NCBI GenBank assembly: GCA_027325115.1
Contig: DAHWFG010000218.1
Span: forward strand, 1-20,908
DNA: 20,908 nucleotides
Reading direction: 5' to 3'
Source: JAKBCQ01 sp021807585
Lineage (GTDB): Bacteria > Planctomycetota > Planctomycetia > Isosphaerales > Isosphaeraceae
The notes beneath the pieces were generated by a model. The model was not told the origin of the DNA, did no database searches, and was given only the letters and a program-made list of their open reading frames with translations. The position numbers and the translations under genes were made by a program. Positions 8,548-16,203 of the stretch are shown piece by piece. Position 1 is the stretch's first letter; each line of letters opens with the position of its first letter.

Positions 8548-11500
8548 GATCCCTCTCCAAGATTGCCGCCCGGGTCGGATCGCGCCGCGGCGACAGCCTC
8601 GGGAGAACGATCGACCGTCGTTCCAGGACGCACGCGAATCTCGGTCGAAGCGTCCGCTCCGGGATACGACTCGGCGACGATCGATGATCCCTTCGGAGTC
8701 GTCGAACTCGGCTGTGCGAACCGCATCGATCGTCTCGCGGAGCCTCGCGCGCGGAAGTCAATCGCGGATTGCGTGGCCCAAGCGACGACGATCAAAGCCG
8801 CTCCCAAAGCCGAAGCCTGGGCGATCGCGATCGCAATGTCGGGATCGACCAAAAGCGAAAACAAGAACGCGACGACGACTGTCCCCCGGATCATGTACCT
8901 CGACGGCGGACGTAAAGCCAAAAGCAGAATCCCCGCGAATAAAGTCGTCCCCGAACACCCCAAAACCAAAAGCCAGTGTCGCGCAATCGTCGGCTCAAAC
9001 GGAACCGGCGCCCCGAAGCGACTAAACACATAAGCTTGATGACCCGATCGATAATTAGGGTCGAACATATAATCTGATTTTATTCTCGAAGTCGATCCCG
9101 CCGCCCACTCCGAAAGCTCGGCGTCGTCGCGGAGAGGGACTCTTACGAAGCCGAACATCCGCCAGATTTGGTGATTCTCGTCGGTCCAGCCCGCGGGAGT
9201 ACCGATCAATCGCCGTCCTCGAGGAATGCGAATCGTCCAATACGTATGCTGCACCACTCCGTCGTCAAGCAACCTGGGCGCTCGCCAGGAACTTCCGGCC
9301 GATCGCGCCGGGATGCGGAAATCGAAGCCGACAAGAACCGGCGCCGTCGCGGCATTCGAAGGAACCGCAAGGCGAAATCGCGGCGGCTCGGTCGCGCCGC
9401 CCGAGAGACGCTCGATCGACGTGATCGGCCGGCCCCCGACCCACCCCCGCTCGCAAGTCCCTCCCCGAGGCAGTTCGATCGAAAGCGCCGAGTCGTGCGT
9501 CTCGACACGATACCACGCGGTCCCCGTCAATTCATTATCAAGCGTTAATATCATGTTCACCCATAATCGCGATACGACGACCCGCGGCAACGGATAAAGC
9601 GAATTCGCCGCGGCGATGATCGTCGCCGACGGCGGGTCGATCGACGCCCCCAAAAGCGCCAGTCGAAACGGAGGGGCGCCGTCGTCGGTCAAGGCCGTCG
9701 AACTCGATTCGTCTCCAGCCGACCTCCGCCACGCCGATCCGTCCGCCGTCAGTTCAACACCGGGATCGGCCGAAATCTCGAGCTTCGGAGGCGAAGACGA
9801 CCCCTCGAATACGCGAATCCAGGGGATTTCAATCCGCCGAGCCGTCGACCCGAGCGGCGGATCGAGCGCCGACCGAATCCGAAAACGAAGCCGAATCGAA
9901 TCGGTCGTATCGTGTGAAAGCGTAAGCCGAAACCGATGCGATCCGTTCTCCTCGAAACGAATCGGCACGCGCTCCGATACGTCGACACCGTCGACGTCCC
10001 ATAAACCCTCGATCGCCGGCGGAATCGCGATATCCAAATGTGTTAACGCCCCGTGATTCACCTGACACGTCGTCTCCTGGCGAATATCGACGTGCCGGCG
10101 ATCAACCACGGCCTTAATAATCGTTTCATGATGAATCGATCGAGGCTTAATCGTCGTCTGAAGCGGCAGAAACGACGGCGTTCCCTCATACCCCAGCCAC
10201 ATCACGCCGCGTCGACCCGAAAGTGGAAACCGCTCGAAATCCGAGACGTTCCAATCGGTTCGGAGCTCGGCGGGAGAGGCGCGAAACTCTCCCGTCTTTT
10301 CGTCTCCGCGTCCCGCTCCCAGTTCGATCGATACGCTCGGAGATCGCGAAAACACGACGATTCGCCCCCCAGCCGAAGCGACGTCGCGCGGCGTGAACAT
10401 CGCAACCGCTTCACCTTCCGAAAGACGCTTCTGACGTCCGATCAGATGAATCCGAAACGTTCCCCGAGCTCGCGCCGCAGCAGTCGGCCGGATCACCAAA
10501 ACCCGTGGAGTCAGATTCAAATCGGGAGGCGAAGCCCCCGCCGTTTCCGGATACCACTGCGATTGCTCCACCACTTCGTCGGGGCCGATCGTTTCCAGAT
10601 CAAGACCCCGAGGCAGACCGATCCGCGCCTCGAACACGCGTCCCCGCGTGATCTGATAATTCACCCAAGTCTCCACCCGCGCCGATGCCGCCTCGACTTC
10701 GATCGCGCTCCGCGCCTCCGCTCGAATCCAGGGCGCGGCAGGATCCACACGTAGCTTGATCTCAAAAGGTTGATCGGTAAACCGGAACGACACGCGGGTC
10801 GAGGGTGAATCCCCCGCGTCGCCCGCCGCGTCGAGCCTGGGATCGATCCGCCGAGCTCCGTGCCCCGACGAAGCCGTAATCCAATGATCTCCCCGCGGAA
10901 CGAACGCGACCGTCCCCGATTGAGCGATCGCCGATGCGAACGGAAAGCCGTGGAACGCCACGCGAAACGCACCTTCATTCGCCGAATCCGCAGGTTTACT
11001 TCGACGCACGGTCAATTGAAGCCTTCGCGGCGAACCGGGACGAATCGGTTCCGAAAGTGGTATCAATACCTTCGTTCCGTCGGTCGACCGCTTTCCTTCG
11101 GTCGGAATCGGCTGATCGTCGAGCAGGATCGACATCAATTCGTCGGCGGAATCGACGCCGATCTCAAGCACCCGCGCCGCTCCCCGCTCGGATCGAATCA
11201 CCCAATCGCTTTTCGCCCGAAGCGATTGCGTGTCCATCTCCACCTCAATCTTCCCTTCCACAAAAAGTAAGGGAGAAAGCGGCGCCACCGAATCGGCCTC
11301 GACCCGCCATGTCAGCTCAATCCTCGAACGCGGAGTCAGCGAAGCCGATAATCGCGTCGATCCGCCTTGATTGATCGGCACGCTCGCGATCTCACGCGTC
11401 CCCGCGGTCGCCTCAGCCACCTTCCCCGGAACGATCAACGAAACCCGCGTCGTCGCAGCTTCTGGAATCGCCAGTTCAAGCCGATCTCCGTCGGCGGTCG

Positions 11501-12140
11501 GCTTGATCGTCGCAAGCAGCCTCACCCGTGCGCGATGCTCCCCTTTTCCACTCAACCGAACCAACCAACCCGTCGATTTGAGCGCCCGAGCCGCCCCGCC
11601 TTCGACCGTCGTCGTCGCGCTCGCCGCGCGCGCCGGTTGATTGCGCAACGGCAAATCACGATCCCCCTCGGTCGCGTCCGTAATCGTACGGTCGTCAAGC
11701 CCGATCGCCGCCCACACCGGACTCGTCGATTCGACCCGTACGCCGTAATCAATCGTCAATTCGGCCTGATCCCCCCGAATCGTCCCTCGAACATCAACCG
11801 ATTCCACAATCGCGTCGGGAGCGTCCTCGATCGGTTTGGGCTTCAATAATTGATTCAAAAGATTCTGATATTCAGAACCTTTAAGAATGACGAAATCGGG
11901 ACCCTGAAGTTTGTTCCAGATCGCCTCGAATTTGCCGCCTTCGAGGAACAGGTAGACGGGAGGCGGGGGAACGGGTTCGATCCGCGGAGCGGGTTCGTCG
12001 ACGATCGGTGTCGCCGCCTCGGCGCGTTTCTTCGCCTCGGCCGCGGGAGGCTCGACGCCGGCTTCGACCCCGCGCGAGCGAACGCTCGGAGCGATCCACA
12101 ACGATGCGATCAAAACAATCAAATATCGACGAAGATGCAA
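8544..12140 (-). CDS. Large exported membrane-anchored protein of unknown function (1198 aa)
   Basis: I do not recognise a function. The protein has a typical signal peptide (basic LRR, hydrophobic YLIVLIASLWIA, small residues before about 25), a proline/alanine-rich lead, then an element around residues 64-95 (V-Y-L-F-L-E-G-G-K-F, followed by V-I-L-K-G-S-E-Y-Q-N-L-L). About 950 residues of alternating polar/hydrophobic beta-type sequence follow, including a Y-Q-I-T-R-G-x-V...LP element at 495-510. Three membrane segments (about 1055-1076, 1083-1098, 1102-1122) and a 69-residue polar tail end it. The mature bulk should lie outside the cytoplasmic membrane. The start is TTG at 12140 with GAGG nine bases upstream; no earlier start keeps the signal peptide. 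It sits 147 bases after suhB and overlaps the next giant gene by 4 bases. Its layout resembles each half of that protein, so I infer common ancestry. Surface or envelope role is inference only. Confidence 0.85.
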   Translation of the reverse strand: MHLRRYLIVLIASLWIAPSVRSRGVEAGVEPPAAEAKKRAEAATPIVDEPAPRIEPVPPPPVYLFLEGGKFEAIWNKLQGPDFVILKGSEYQNLLNQLLKPKPIEDAPDAIVESVDVRGTIRGDQAELTIDYGVRVESTSPVWAAIGLDDRTITDATEGDRDLPLRNQPARAASATTTVEGGAARALKSTGWLVRLSGKGEHRARVRLLATIKPTADGDRLELAIPEAATTRVSLIVPGKVAEATAGTREIASVPINQGGSTRLSASLTPRSRIELTWRVEADSVAPLSPLLFVEGKIEVEMDTQSLRAKSDWVIRSERGAARVLEIGVDSADELMSILLDDQPIPTEGKRSTDGTKVLIPLSEPIRPGSPRRLQLTVRRSKPADSANEGAFRVAFHGFPFASAIAQSGTVAFVPRGDHWITASSGHGARRIDPRLDAAGDAGDSPSTRVSFRFTDQPFEIKLRVDPAAPWIRAEARSAIEVEAASARVETWVNYQITRGRVFEARIGLPRGLDLETIGPDEVVEQSQWYPETAGASPPDLNLTPRVLVIRPTAAARARGTFRIHLIGRQKRLSEGEAVAMFTPRDVASAGGRIVVFSRSPSVSIELGAGRGDEKTGEFRASPAELRTDWNVSDFERFPLSGRRGVMWLGYEGTPSFLPLQTTIKPRSIHHETIIKAVVDRRHVDIRQETTCQVNHGALTHLDIAIPPAIEGLWDVDGVDVSERVPIRFEENGSHRFRLTLSHDTTDSIRLRFRIRSALDPPLGSTARRIEIPWIRVFEGSSSPPKLEISADPGVELTADGSAWRRSAGDESSSTALTDDGAPPFRLALLGASIDPPSATIIAAANSLYPLPRVVVSRLWVNMILTLDNELTGTAWYRVETHDSALSIELPRGGTCERGWVGGRPITSIERLSGGATEPPRFRLAVPSNAATAPVLVGFDFRIPARSAGSSWRAPRLLDDGVVQHTYWTIRIPRGRRLIGTPAGWTDENHQIWRMFGFVRVPLRDDAELSEWAAGSTSRIKSDYMFDPNYRSGHQAYVFSRFGAPVPFEPTIARHWLLVLGCSGTTLFAGILLLALRPPSRYMIRGTVVVAFLFSLLVDPDIAIAIAQASALGAALIVVAWATQSAIDFRARGSARRSMRFAQPSSTTPKGSSIVAESYPGADASTEIRVRPGTTVDRSPEAVAAARSDPGGNLGEGS

Positions 12141-12287
12141 GCTCGTGAACCTCGATCACACCGAGCGAATCTTCCGCCCGCGAGGACGAAAAAGCGACCG
12201 CTCGAAATCGCGATCGAATCGGTTGGAAATCCAATCGACCGCGATTCCCCGCCTCATTCGCGAATCGGCGTGATCCGCGAAATCACT

Positions 12288-13112
12288 TCATTTTACCACG
12301 TCGCGATCGACTCGGCCAATTCGGGGCCAAGCTTCAACGATCGCCGCCAAAACCTCACCGTGAACGATCCCGTTCGTCGCCAATAACTCGGGACGATCGC
12401 GATCAAACGCCGCCCCCGCCAGATTCGTCACCAAACCCCCCGCTTCACGAACAAGCAACACCCCCGCGGCCACATCCCACCAGTGTACGGAAGTTGCATA
12501 ACAGACCTCGAATCCCCCGGCGGCAAGCCTCGCCAAATTCCACGCCGACGATCCCATTCGGCGCACCGAGTGCGTCCCCGTCGAAAGCCGCTTCATAATT
12601 GACAACTGTCGATCCGAATCGGCGGCGAAATTCGTCGGCATCCCCGCGGCGATCAACGAACCCGCGAGCCCTCCCACTCGGCTCGCTCGCATCGGCAAAC
12701 CGTTCTCGGTCGCGCCTTGACCCGCCGCCGCCGAATACATCGTTTTGGATAATGGAACATAAACCACTCCGACAATGAGTTCGTCGTCGCGCTCAAGTGC
12801 GATCGATACGCTCCACGGCTCAACCCCGTGCGCGAAATTGATCGTCCCATCAAGCGGATCCACCACCCAGCGGTAACCGCTCGATTTCTCGACATTGGAG
12901 CCCTCTTCCTCCCCCAAAAACCCGTGTTCGGGAAACGCCCCCAAGAGAATCTCGGCGATCCTCCGCTGGCTCGCGAAATCGGCGTCGGTCACGAGATCGC
13001 CGGGCCCCTTCTCACGCGAGCCGATCTTCCGGTAAGCCGCAAGCAAGATCTCGCCGGCCTCAACCGCCGCGGTCTCAGCCGTCCTCAAATACGCCGACAA
13101 CGTTTCACTCAC
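12288..13112 (-). CDS. suhB: Inositol-1-monophosphatase family phosphatase
   Basis: A 274-residue Mg2+-dependent phosphatase of the inositol monophosphatase family, cytoplasmic, hydrolysing inositol phosphates or related sugar phosphates. All metal-site motifs are visible: GEEEG with Glu69, the family signature WVVDPLDGTINFAHG with Asp86 and Asp89, and the C-terminal WWDVAAGVLLVREAGG with Asp213. Length is normal for the family. A TTG one codon upstream (13115) is in frame, but GGAGG is placed 7 bases before the GTG at 13112 and only 4 before the TTG, so GTG is preferred. The substrate cannot be read from sequence; SuhB, histidinol-phosphatase and CysQ-like members share these motifs, although the WWDxAAG context and length fit SuhB best. 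It is the first gene of a possible minus-strand run leading to the giant proteins. Two mini reading frames precede it. Confidence 0.88.
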   Translation of the reverse strand: MSETLSAYLRTAETAAVEAGEILLAAYRKIGSREKGPGDLVTDADFASQRRIAEILLGAFPEHGFLGEEEGSNVEKSSGYRWVVDPLDGTINFAHGVEPWSVSIALERDDELIVGVVYVPLSKTMYSAAAGQGATENGLPMRASRVGGLAGSLIAAGMPTNFAADSDRQLSIMKRLSTGTHSVRRMGSSAWNLARLAAGGFEVCYATSVHWWDVAAGVLLVREAGGLVTNLAGAAFDRDRPELLATNGIVHGEVLAAIVEAWPRIGRVDRDVVK

Positions 13113-13175
13113 CAAAACCCCTCCATAAAAAGGCCCACGCCCCCATCAACAGGCAAGCCTTTGATCGAACGCCAT
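13105..13175 (-). other. Two chained mini reading frames in the suhB leader
   Basis: A 9-codon frame (MAFDQRLAC, ATG at 13175, TGA ending at 13146) is preceded by GAGGAG with a 6-base gap, as good a ribosome-binding site as any gene here. Its TGA overlaps the ATG of a second 13-codon frame (MGAWAFLWRGFGE), which stops at 13105, eight bases inside suhB. Such chains can couple or tune translation of the following gene. There is no homology evidence and peptides this short occur by chance, so this is a candidate only. Confidence 0.25.
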
Positions 13176-13326
13176 CTCGTTCTCCTCATCGAAATTACCA
13201 CATCCCCACGCCCCCTTCCCAGACGACGATACAACCAAACGACCGGGATGATTGGGCTATTTAGAAAATTTGGGTAATTTTTAATCTTCGATCGACGGTC
13301 GTGGCGATAATATCAATGCGGAAAAT

Positions 13327-13399
13327 GGGAGAAGCCTCCCGGAATCCGCGAATCGATCTTGCATCTTGATTGAACACACTGAACGACAGCAACGGGAGG
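13327..13399 (+). promoter_or_regulatory. Possible alternative hairpins controlling the 89-aa gene's ribosome-binding site
   Basis: GGGAG (13327-13331) can form a short hairpin with CTCCC (13336-13340, loop AAGC). The overlapping CCTCCCG (13335-13341) is also an exact complement of CGGGAGG (13393-13399), which contains the Shine-Dalgarno of the gene starting at 13407. The two pairings are mutually exclusive, the logic of an on/off leader. No transcription start is established, so the segment might not be in the mRNA, and seven complementary bases can arise by chance. Confidence 0.3.
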
Positions 13400-13406
13400 T
13401 CGCACC

Positions 13407-13676
13407 ATGTTCGTTTGGGAGGTTTTGGCGCACCGCCTTCGCCAAGACGGATGGCGGGTTTGGCAAACATCGTGCCGCGACGCGCGCGGGATCACTTATC
13501 TGGTTCACCTGGCTCGCGGAGGCACGGATTGCCTCGGTTCGGGGCCCACGCCGACCGAGGCGCTCGCCGACGCCACGCGGCGGATTCGCGAGACCAGGAT
13601 CGATTCCGGCGAAAACGCCCTCGCGTCGCACCGACCCCTCGCCGCTTCGGTCGCGGCGACGCCCGTCGGCGTTTAA
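13407..13676 (+). CDS. Small conserved-looking protein of unknown function (89 aa)
   Basis: An 89-residue soluble protein with no signal peptide or membrane segment. ATG at 13407 has an excellent GGGAGG 7 bases upstream. The N-terminal two thirds (residues 1-62) look like one small alpha/beta domain: an amphipathic start (VWEVLAHRLRQDGWRVWQ), a beta-hairpin-like part (ITYLVHLARGG), then PTPTEALADATRRIRE, a helix beginning with the 'T-x-x-E-A-x-x-x-A' pattern also seen in HicB-like and other small RNase-H-like folds. The last 25 residues are low-complexity and probably disordered. Composition is unlike the Arg/Ser-rich noise frames of this window, supporting a real gene. I cannot assign a function; a HicB-like fold is only a loose resemblance, and no HicA partner is adjacent. 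It is divergent from suhB and convergent with the FecR-like/HEAT gene. Confidence 0.75.
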   Translation: MFVWEVLAHRLRQDGWRVWQTSCRDARGITYLVHLARGGTDCLGSGPTPTEALADATRRIRETRIDSGENALASHRPLAASVAATPVGV

Positions 13677-13723
13677 AAAGTCAAATAGAGCATTGACTTA
13701 TATCAAAAATGACAAGCCGATCG

Positions 13724-13746
13724 GCCTCGCTCGCACCGTGCGAGGC
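13724..13746. terminator. Hairpin between convergent genes (first)
   Basis: GCCTCGC (13724-13730) and GCGAGGC (13740-13746) form a 7-bp stem with a 9-base loop, 47 bases past the stop of the 89-residue gene. An alternative fold, CTCGCAC/GTGCGAG, uses the same bases. No T-run follows on either strand, so a factor-dependent or bidirectional terminator role is inferred from position only. Confidence 0.35.
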
Positions 13747-13781
13747 CCGCGCAATCCGCAAAACGCGGCGAACGAAACGGA

Positions 13782-13801
13782 GGCGGAATCCGATTTCCGC
13801 C
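13782..13801. terminator. Hairpin between convergent genes (second)
   Basis: GGCGGAA (13782-13788) and TTCCGCC (13795-13801) form a perfect 7-bp stem with a 6-base loop, followed on the + strand by a moderately T-rich stretch (CCCCGTTCCTTCGTTTG). It lies midway between two convergent stop codons, the expected place for a shared terminator. The T-tract is broken, so confidence is moderate. Confidence 0.45.
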
Positions 13802-13881
13802 CCCCGTTCCTTCGTTTGAACATATCGCTTGATCACACCGCGACCAATCCATTTGCTATCAACACATCCGGTGAATCAAAA

Positions 13882-15792
13882 TCATTGAGCCTTCTTGCGC
13901 GTTGTCTGCGCTTTGGGGATCGTTTCCCCCTTGGATAGCACCTCTTTCCAGGCCTCGAGCCCGGGACCGTCGGGCGCGTCGGGATTGAAACCCAGCGTGT
14001 CGCGTCGCGTCAGCACCTGCAGCCAGCCGAGCGCCATCTCCCGCACGCCGACGTCGGGATCTTGCAACAAACCGACCAAATGCGTTTGCGTTTTCGGGTC
14101 GGCGCTCTCGTCGGCATTAAAGCCGACGATCAGCTTTTCAAATAACACGCCTCGGCTTTCTCCTTGCAAACGATTCAGCTCCTGGCGAATCGCCATAAAC
14201 GAGTCTTGATTACGCATCGCCAACGAGTTCAGCGTCATGATCGCCGCGTGCCGCGCAGCGGGATCCTTCGGCGTACTGATCGCCGTGATCACCAGTTCGA
14301 GCTCGCCGATCTCACCCAACGTCGCGATCGACGCCTCGCGTATCTCCTTGCGAGGATCCCCCATCCCCTCGGCGAGACTCGCGACGACGGGAGCGTCGGG
14401 CTTGATCAGCTTGGAGAAATCGTCGGCAAGCTGCTGCTCAAGCGGCTGCAAGCGGCCGTCGGTCACCCATTGCGGCGCGGGCATCGGATTCAAAGGTGAA
14501 AAGACGGGTTTATCTCCCAAAATCAAATCGATGAAACCCGGCCCTTTCAGCGTTTCCTCAACCTTTCCCGAGCGGATCAAGGTCTCCCCCTCCGCCGACC
14601 AGAACCCCACGCGCGGATTCGGTCCCGCAGCACGCTGCATTCCAACCGCAATCTCCGCGGGCGCGGTCACCGATACCTCTTTCCCCTCAAGTCGAACGAT
14701 AAACGGCTTCGCGGGGGCGATCCCCGTAACAAGAATACGACCCTGATAAATCTCGATGCGACCGATATTATCGCGATCCGCGGCAAGCACCTTTCCCGAA
14801 AACGTCCCCAAAAGCGCAACCTTAAGCGCGCCCCATTGAACCGTGTGCCGCGTATAAAGCGGCGCCACGATCCGATCTCCATCGTGCAACGTCGCCTTCA
14901 TGCCGACACGGTCCCATTCGTCCTTCGCCTTGTTGAATCGCAGCAAAACCCCTTCCGATTGATCGATCGTCCCCGCGATTCCAGGAGGCAACGGCGCGGC
15001 GAGCTTCGCTTGCTTTTCCTTGTCCTCCCGCTCTTTCTTCTCTCTCTCCTTCGCCTCGGCCTCGGCCTTCTCGGCCTCGATCCGCTTCCGTTCCAATTCC
15101 GCAGGGTCGGGTTGTTCGGGTCGTTTCTCTTCCACCTTGGGCGCCGCGGCTTTCTTCGCGGCCGAATCGTCGTCCCCCGCGGCCTGTTGGAATTGCGGCG
15201 TCGTTCCCCGATCGGGCGATAACATCAGCACCGATATCACCAGCAAAAACAGCAACCCCGCGATCAACGCCAGCGGAGCGACTCCGCGAGCGAGCCCCCG
15301 CCCCGATTCGCCCGAAGGCGCAACCCACGCCGGAGGTTGCGGCTCGACAGCCGCGGCCTGAACCCGCTCACGCGATCTCCTCCGCTTCCGCGGCGCCCCC
15401 CCCACCGCCTCACGCCCCTTCACCAGACGATACATCCGTTGCTTCGCCTCTTCGGGAACCTTCGCTTTCTGGCCGATCATGCTCAATATTTGATGCGCCG
15501 CCGCGACCTCGGCGAGATGAAGATCCGATGTCAAACACTTCTTTTCATATTCAACAACCTGCTCGTGATTCAATTGATTGTCGAGATACGCCGCGACAAT
15601 GTTCGCGTCGACCCCGTCGGGACCGCTCGAACCCGGAACCGAAAGCCGACGACGACGACTCACCTTCTGAATCCGCTTCACCAACTCCTGCGCCGCGGGC
15701 GCCTCGTTCACCTTCCTGCCAATCTCTCGGACCTCGCCGGGAGGAAGCGTGTCGTCAAGCCAGGCCAATAGCGTTCGGAGAGTCAGGTTCAT
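13882..15792 (-). CDS. Membrane protein with anti-sigma-like N-terminus, FecR-like domain and HEAT-type repeats (636 aa)
   Basis: Function unrecognised, architecture clear. Residues 3-110 hold two similar helical blocks (LRTLLAWLDDTLPPGEV and ANIVAAYLDNQLNHEQVVEYE), like the short 'YLDGxL' N-termini of anti-sigma factors but lacking the zinc His/Cys set. A basic linker leads to one membrane segment (about 171-191), then a Lys/Glu/Ala coiled coil (about 229-264). Next comes a FecR-like beta domain (about 295-400, with LHDGDRI and the G-x-I-x-I-Y-Q-G-R pattern). The C-terminus (about 465-620) has HEAT-type helices and ends in a P-x-A...W-K-E-V-L motif typical of planctomycete HEAT proteins. N-in topology would place the helical blocks in the cytoplasm and the sensor-like domain outside. 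ATG at 15792 is preferred because the N-terminal LRTLLAWLDD block follows directly; GTG at 15804 is possible, and neither has a strong Shine-Dalgarno. No sigma factor gene is adjacent. Confidence 0.8.
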   Translation of the reverse strand: MNLTLRTLLAWLDDTLPPGEVREIGRKVNEAPAAQELVKRIQKVSRRRRLSVPGSSGPDGVDANIVAAYLDNQLNHEQVVEYEKKCLTSDLHLAEVAAAHQILSMIGQKAKVPEEAKQRMYRLVKGREAVGGAPRKRRRSRERVQAAAVEPQPPAWVAPSGESGRGLARGVAPLALIAGLLFLLVISVLMLSPDRGTTPQFQQAAGDDDSAAKKAAAPKVEEKRPEQPDPAELERKRIEAEKAEAEAKEREKKEREDKEKQAKLAAPLPPGIAGTIDQSEGVLLRFNKAKDEWDRVGMKATLHDGDRIVAPLYTRHTVQWGALKVALLGTFSGKVLAADRDNIGRIEIYQGRILVTGIAPAKPFIVRLEGKEVSVTAPAEIAVGMQRAAGPNPRVGFWSAEGETLIRSGKVEETLKGPGFIDLILGDKPVFSPLNPMPAPQWVTDGRLQPLEQQLADDFSKLIKPDAPVVASLAEGMGDPRKEIREASIATLGEIGELELVITAISTPKDPAARHAAIMTLNSLAMRNQDSFMAIRQELNRLQGESRGVLFEKLIVGFNADESADPKTQTHLVGLLQDPDVGVREMALGWLQVLTRRDTLGFNPDAPDGPGLEAWKEVLSKGETIPKAQTTRKKAQ

Positions 15793-16203
15793 GATCGTAA
15801 CCACTTTCCTGGTAATAGGCTCGGTAGGTCGTCAAGCGCCGGGGCGCTCCCACAAAGACGCTCTCGCGGCGGCCGCACGATCGAGAAAAGACGATCGATC
15901 CCCTCAACACCGACCGCGCGGCCCTCATCCTTATTAGTGGCGCCTCGTCGCAAGATCCGTCGAAGATTTTTTGAACTCAATTTAAGACCCCCGCACAATC
16001 GACCCCCCACCGGCTCGATCGATCGCGTTCCAATCGAATCGGATCCGATCCATTGCAAACGAACGCGCCTTGGCTTGCAATCTTGTCCTCGCTCCAGCAT
16101 GATCGAATCATGAATCGAACGCTTCAACTCTCCCGAACGAAGCCGACGATCGTCGGAGGCGCGTCGTCAATAAGACCGAACGATATTATTTGGGGTTACA
16201 TCC
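15793..16203. other. Divergent intergenic region with inverted repeats, no gene seen
   Basis: This 411-base gap lies between the FecR-like/HEAT gene (minus) and the DUF885 gene (plus), so it must carry both promoters. A minus-strand frame of about 112 codons crosses it, but its composition is like the non-coding frames elsewhere and I do not accept it. Inverted repeats are concentrated in the right half: ATCGGATCCGAT (16038-16049), ATTGCAA/TTGCAAT (16052-16081), CATGAT/ATCATG (16098-16112) and CCGACGATCGTCGG (16143-16156). A TATTAT at 16184-16189 could be a -10 box for the DUF885 gene, but I find no convincing -35. Confidence 0.5.
16038..16156. promoter_or_regulatory. Cluster of four inverted repeats upstream of the DUF885 gene
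   Basis: Within 119 bases there are a 12-bp perfect palindrome (16038-16049), 7-bp arms spaced by 16 bases (16052-16058 and 16075-16081), 6-bp arms spaced by 3 (16098-16103 and 16107-16112), and a 14-bp perfect palindrome (16143-16156). They may be regulator binding sites. The first and last contain or extend GATC/CGATCG, which is over-represented throughout this DNA, weakening the case for them; the middle two are independent of that bias. Confidence 0.25.

Noticed and set aside
12270..12286. Hairpin GTGAT/ATCAC just after suhB as a terminator
   Set aside because: The stem is only 5 bp and no T-run follows on the minus strand; suhB may well read through into the giant genes.
15789..16127. 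Minus-strand frame of 112 codons in the divergent gap
   Set aside because: It overlaps the start of the FecR-like/HEAT gene, has no clear ribosome-binding site, and its composition resembles non-coding frames.
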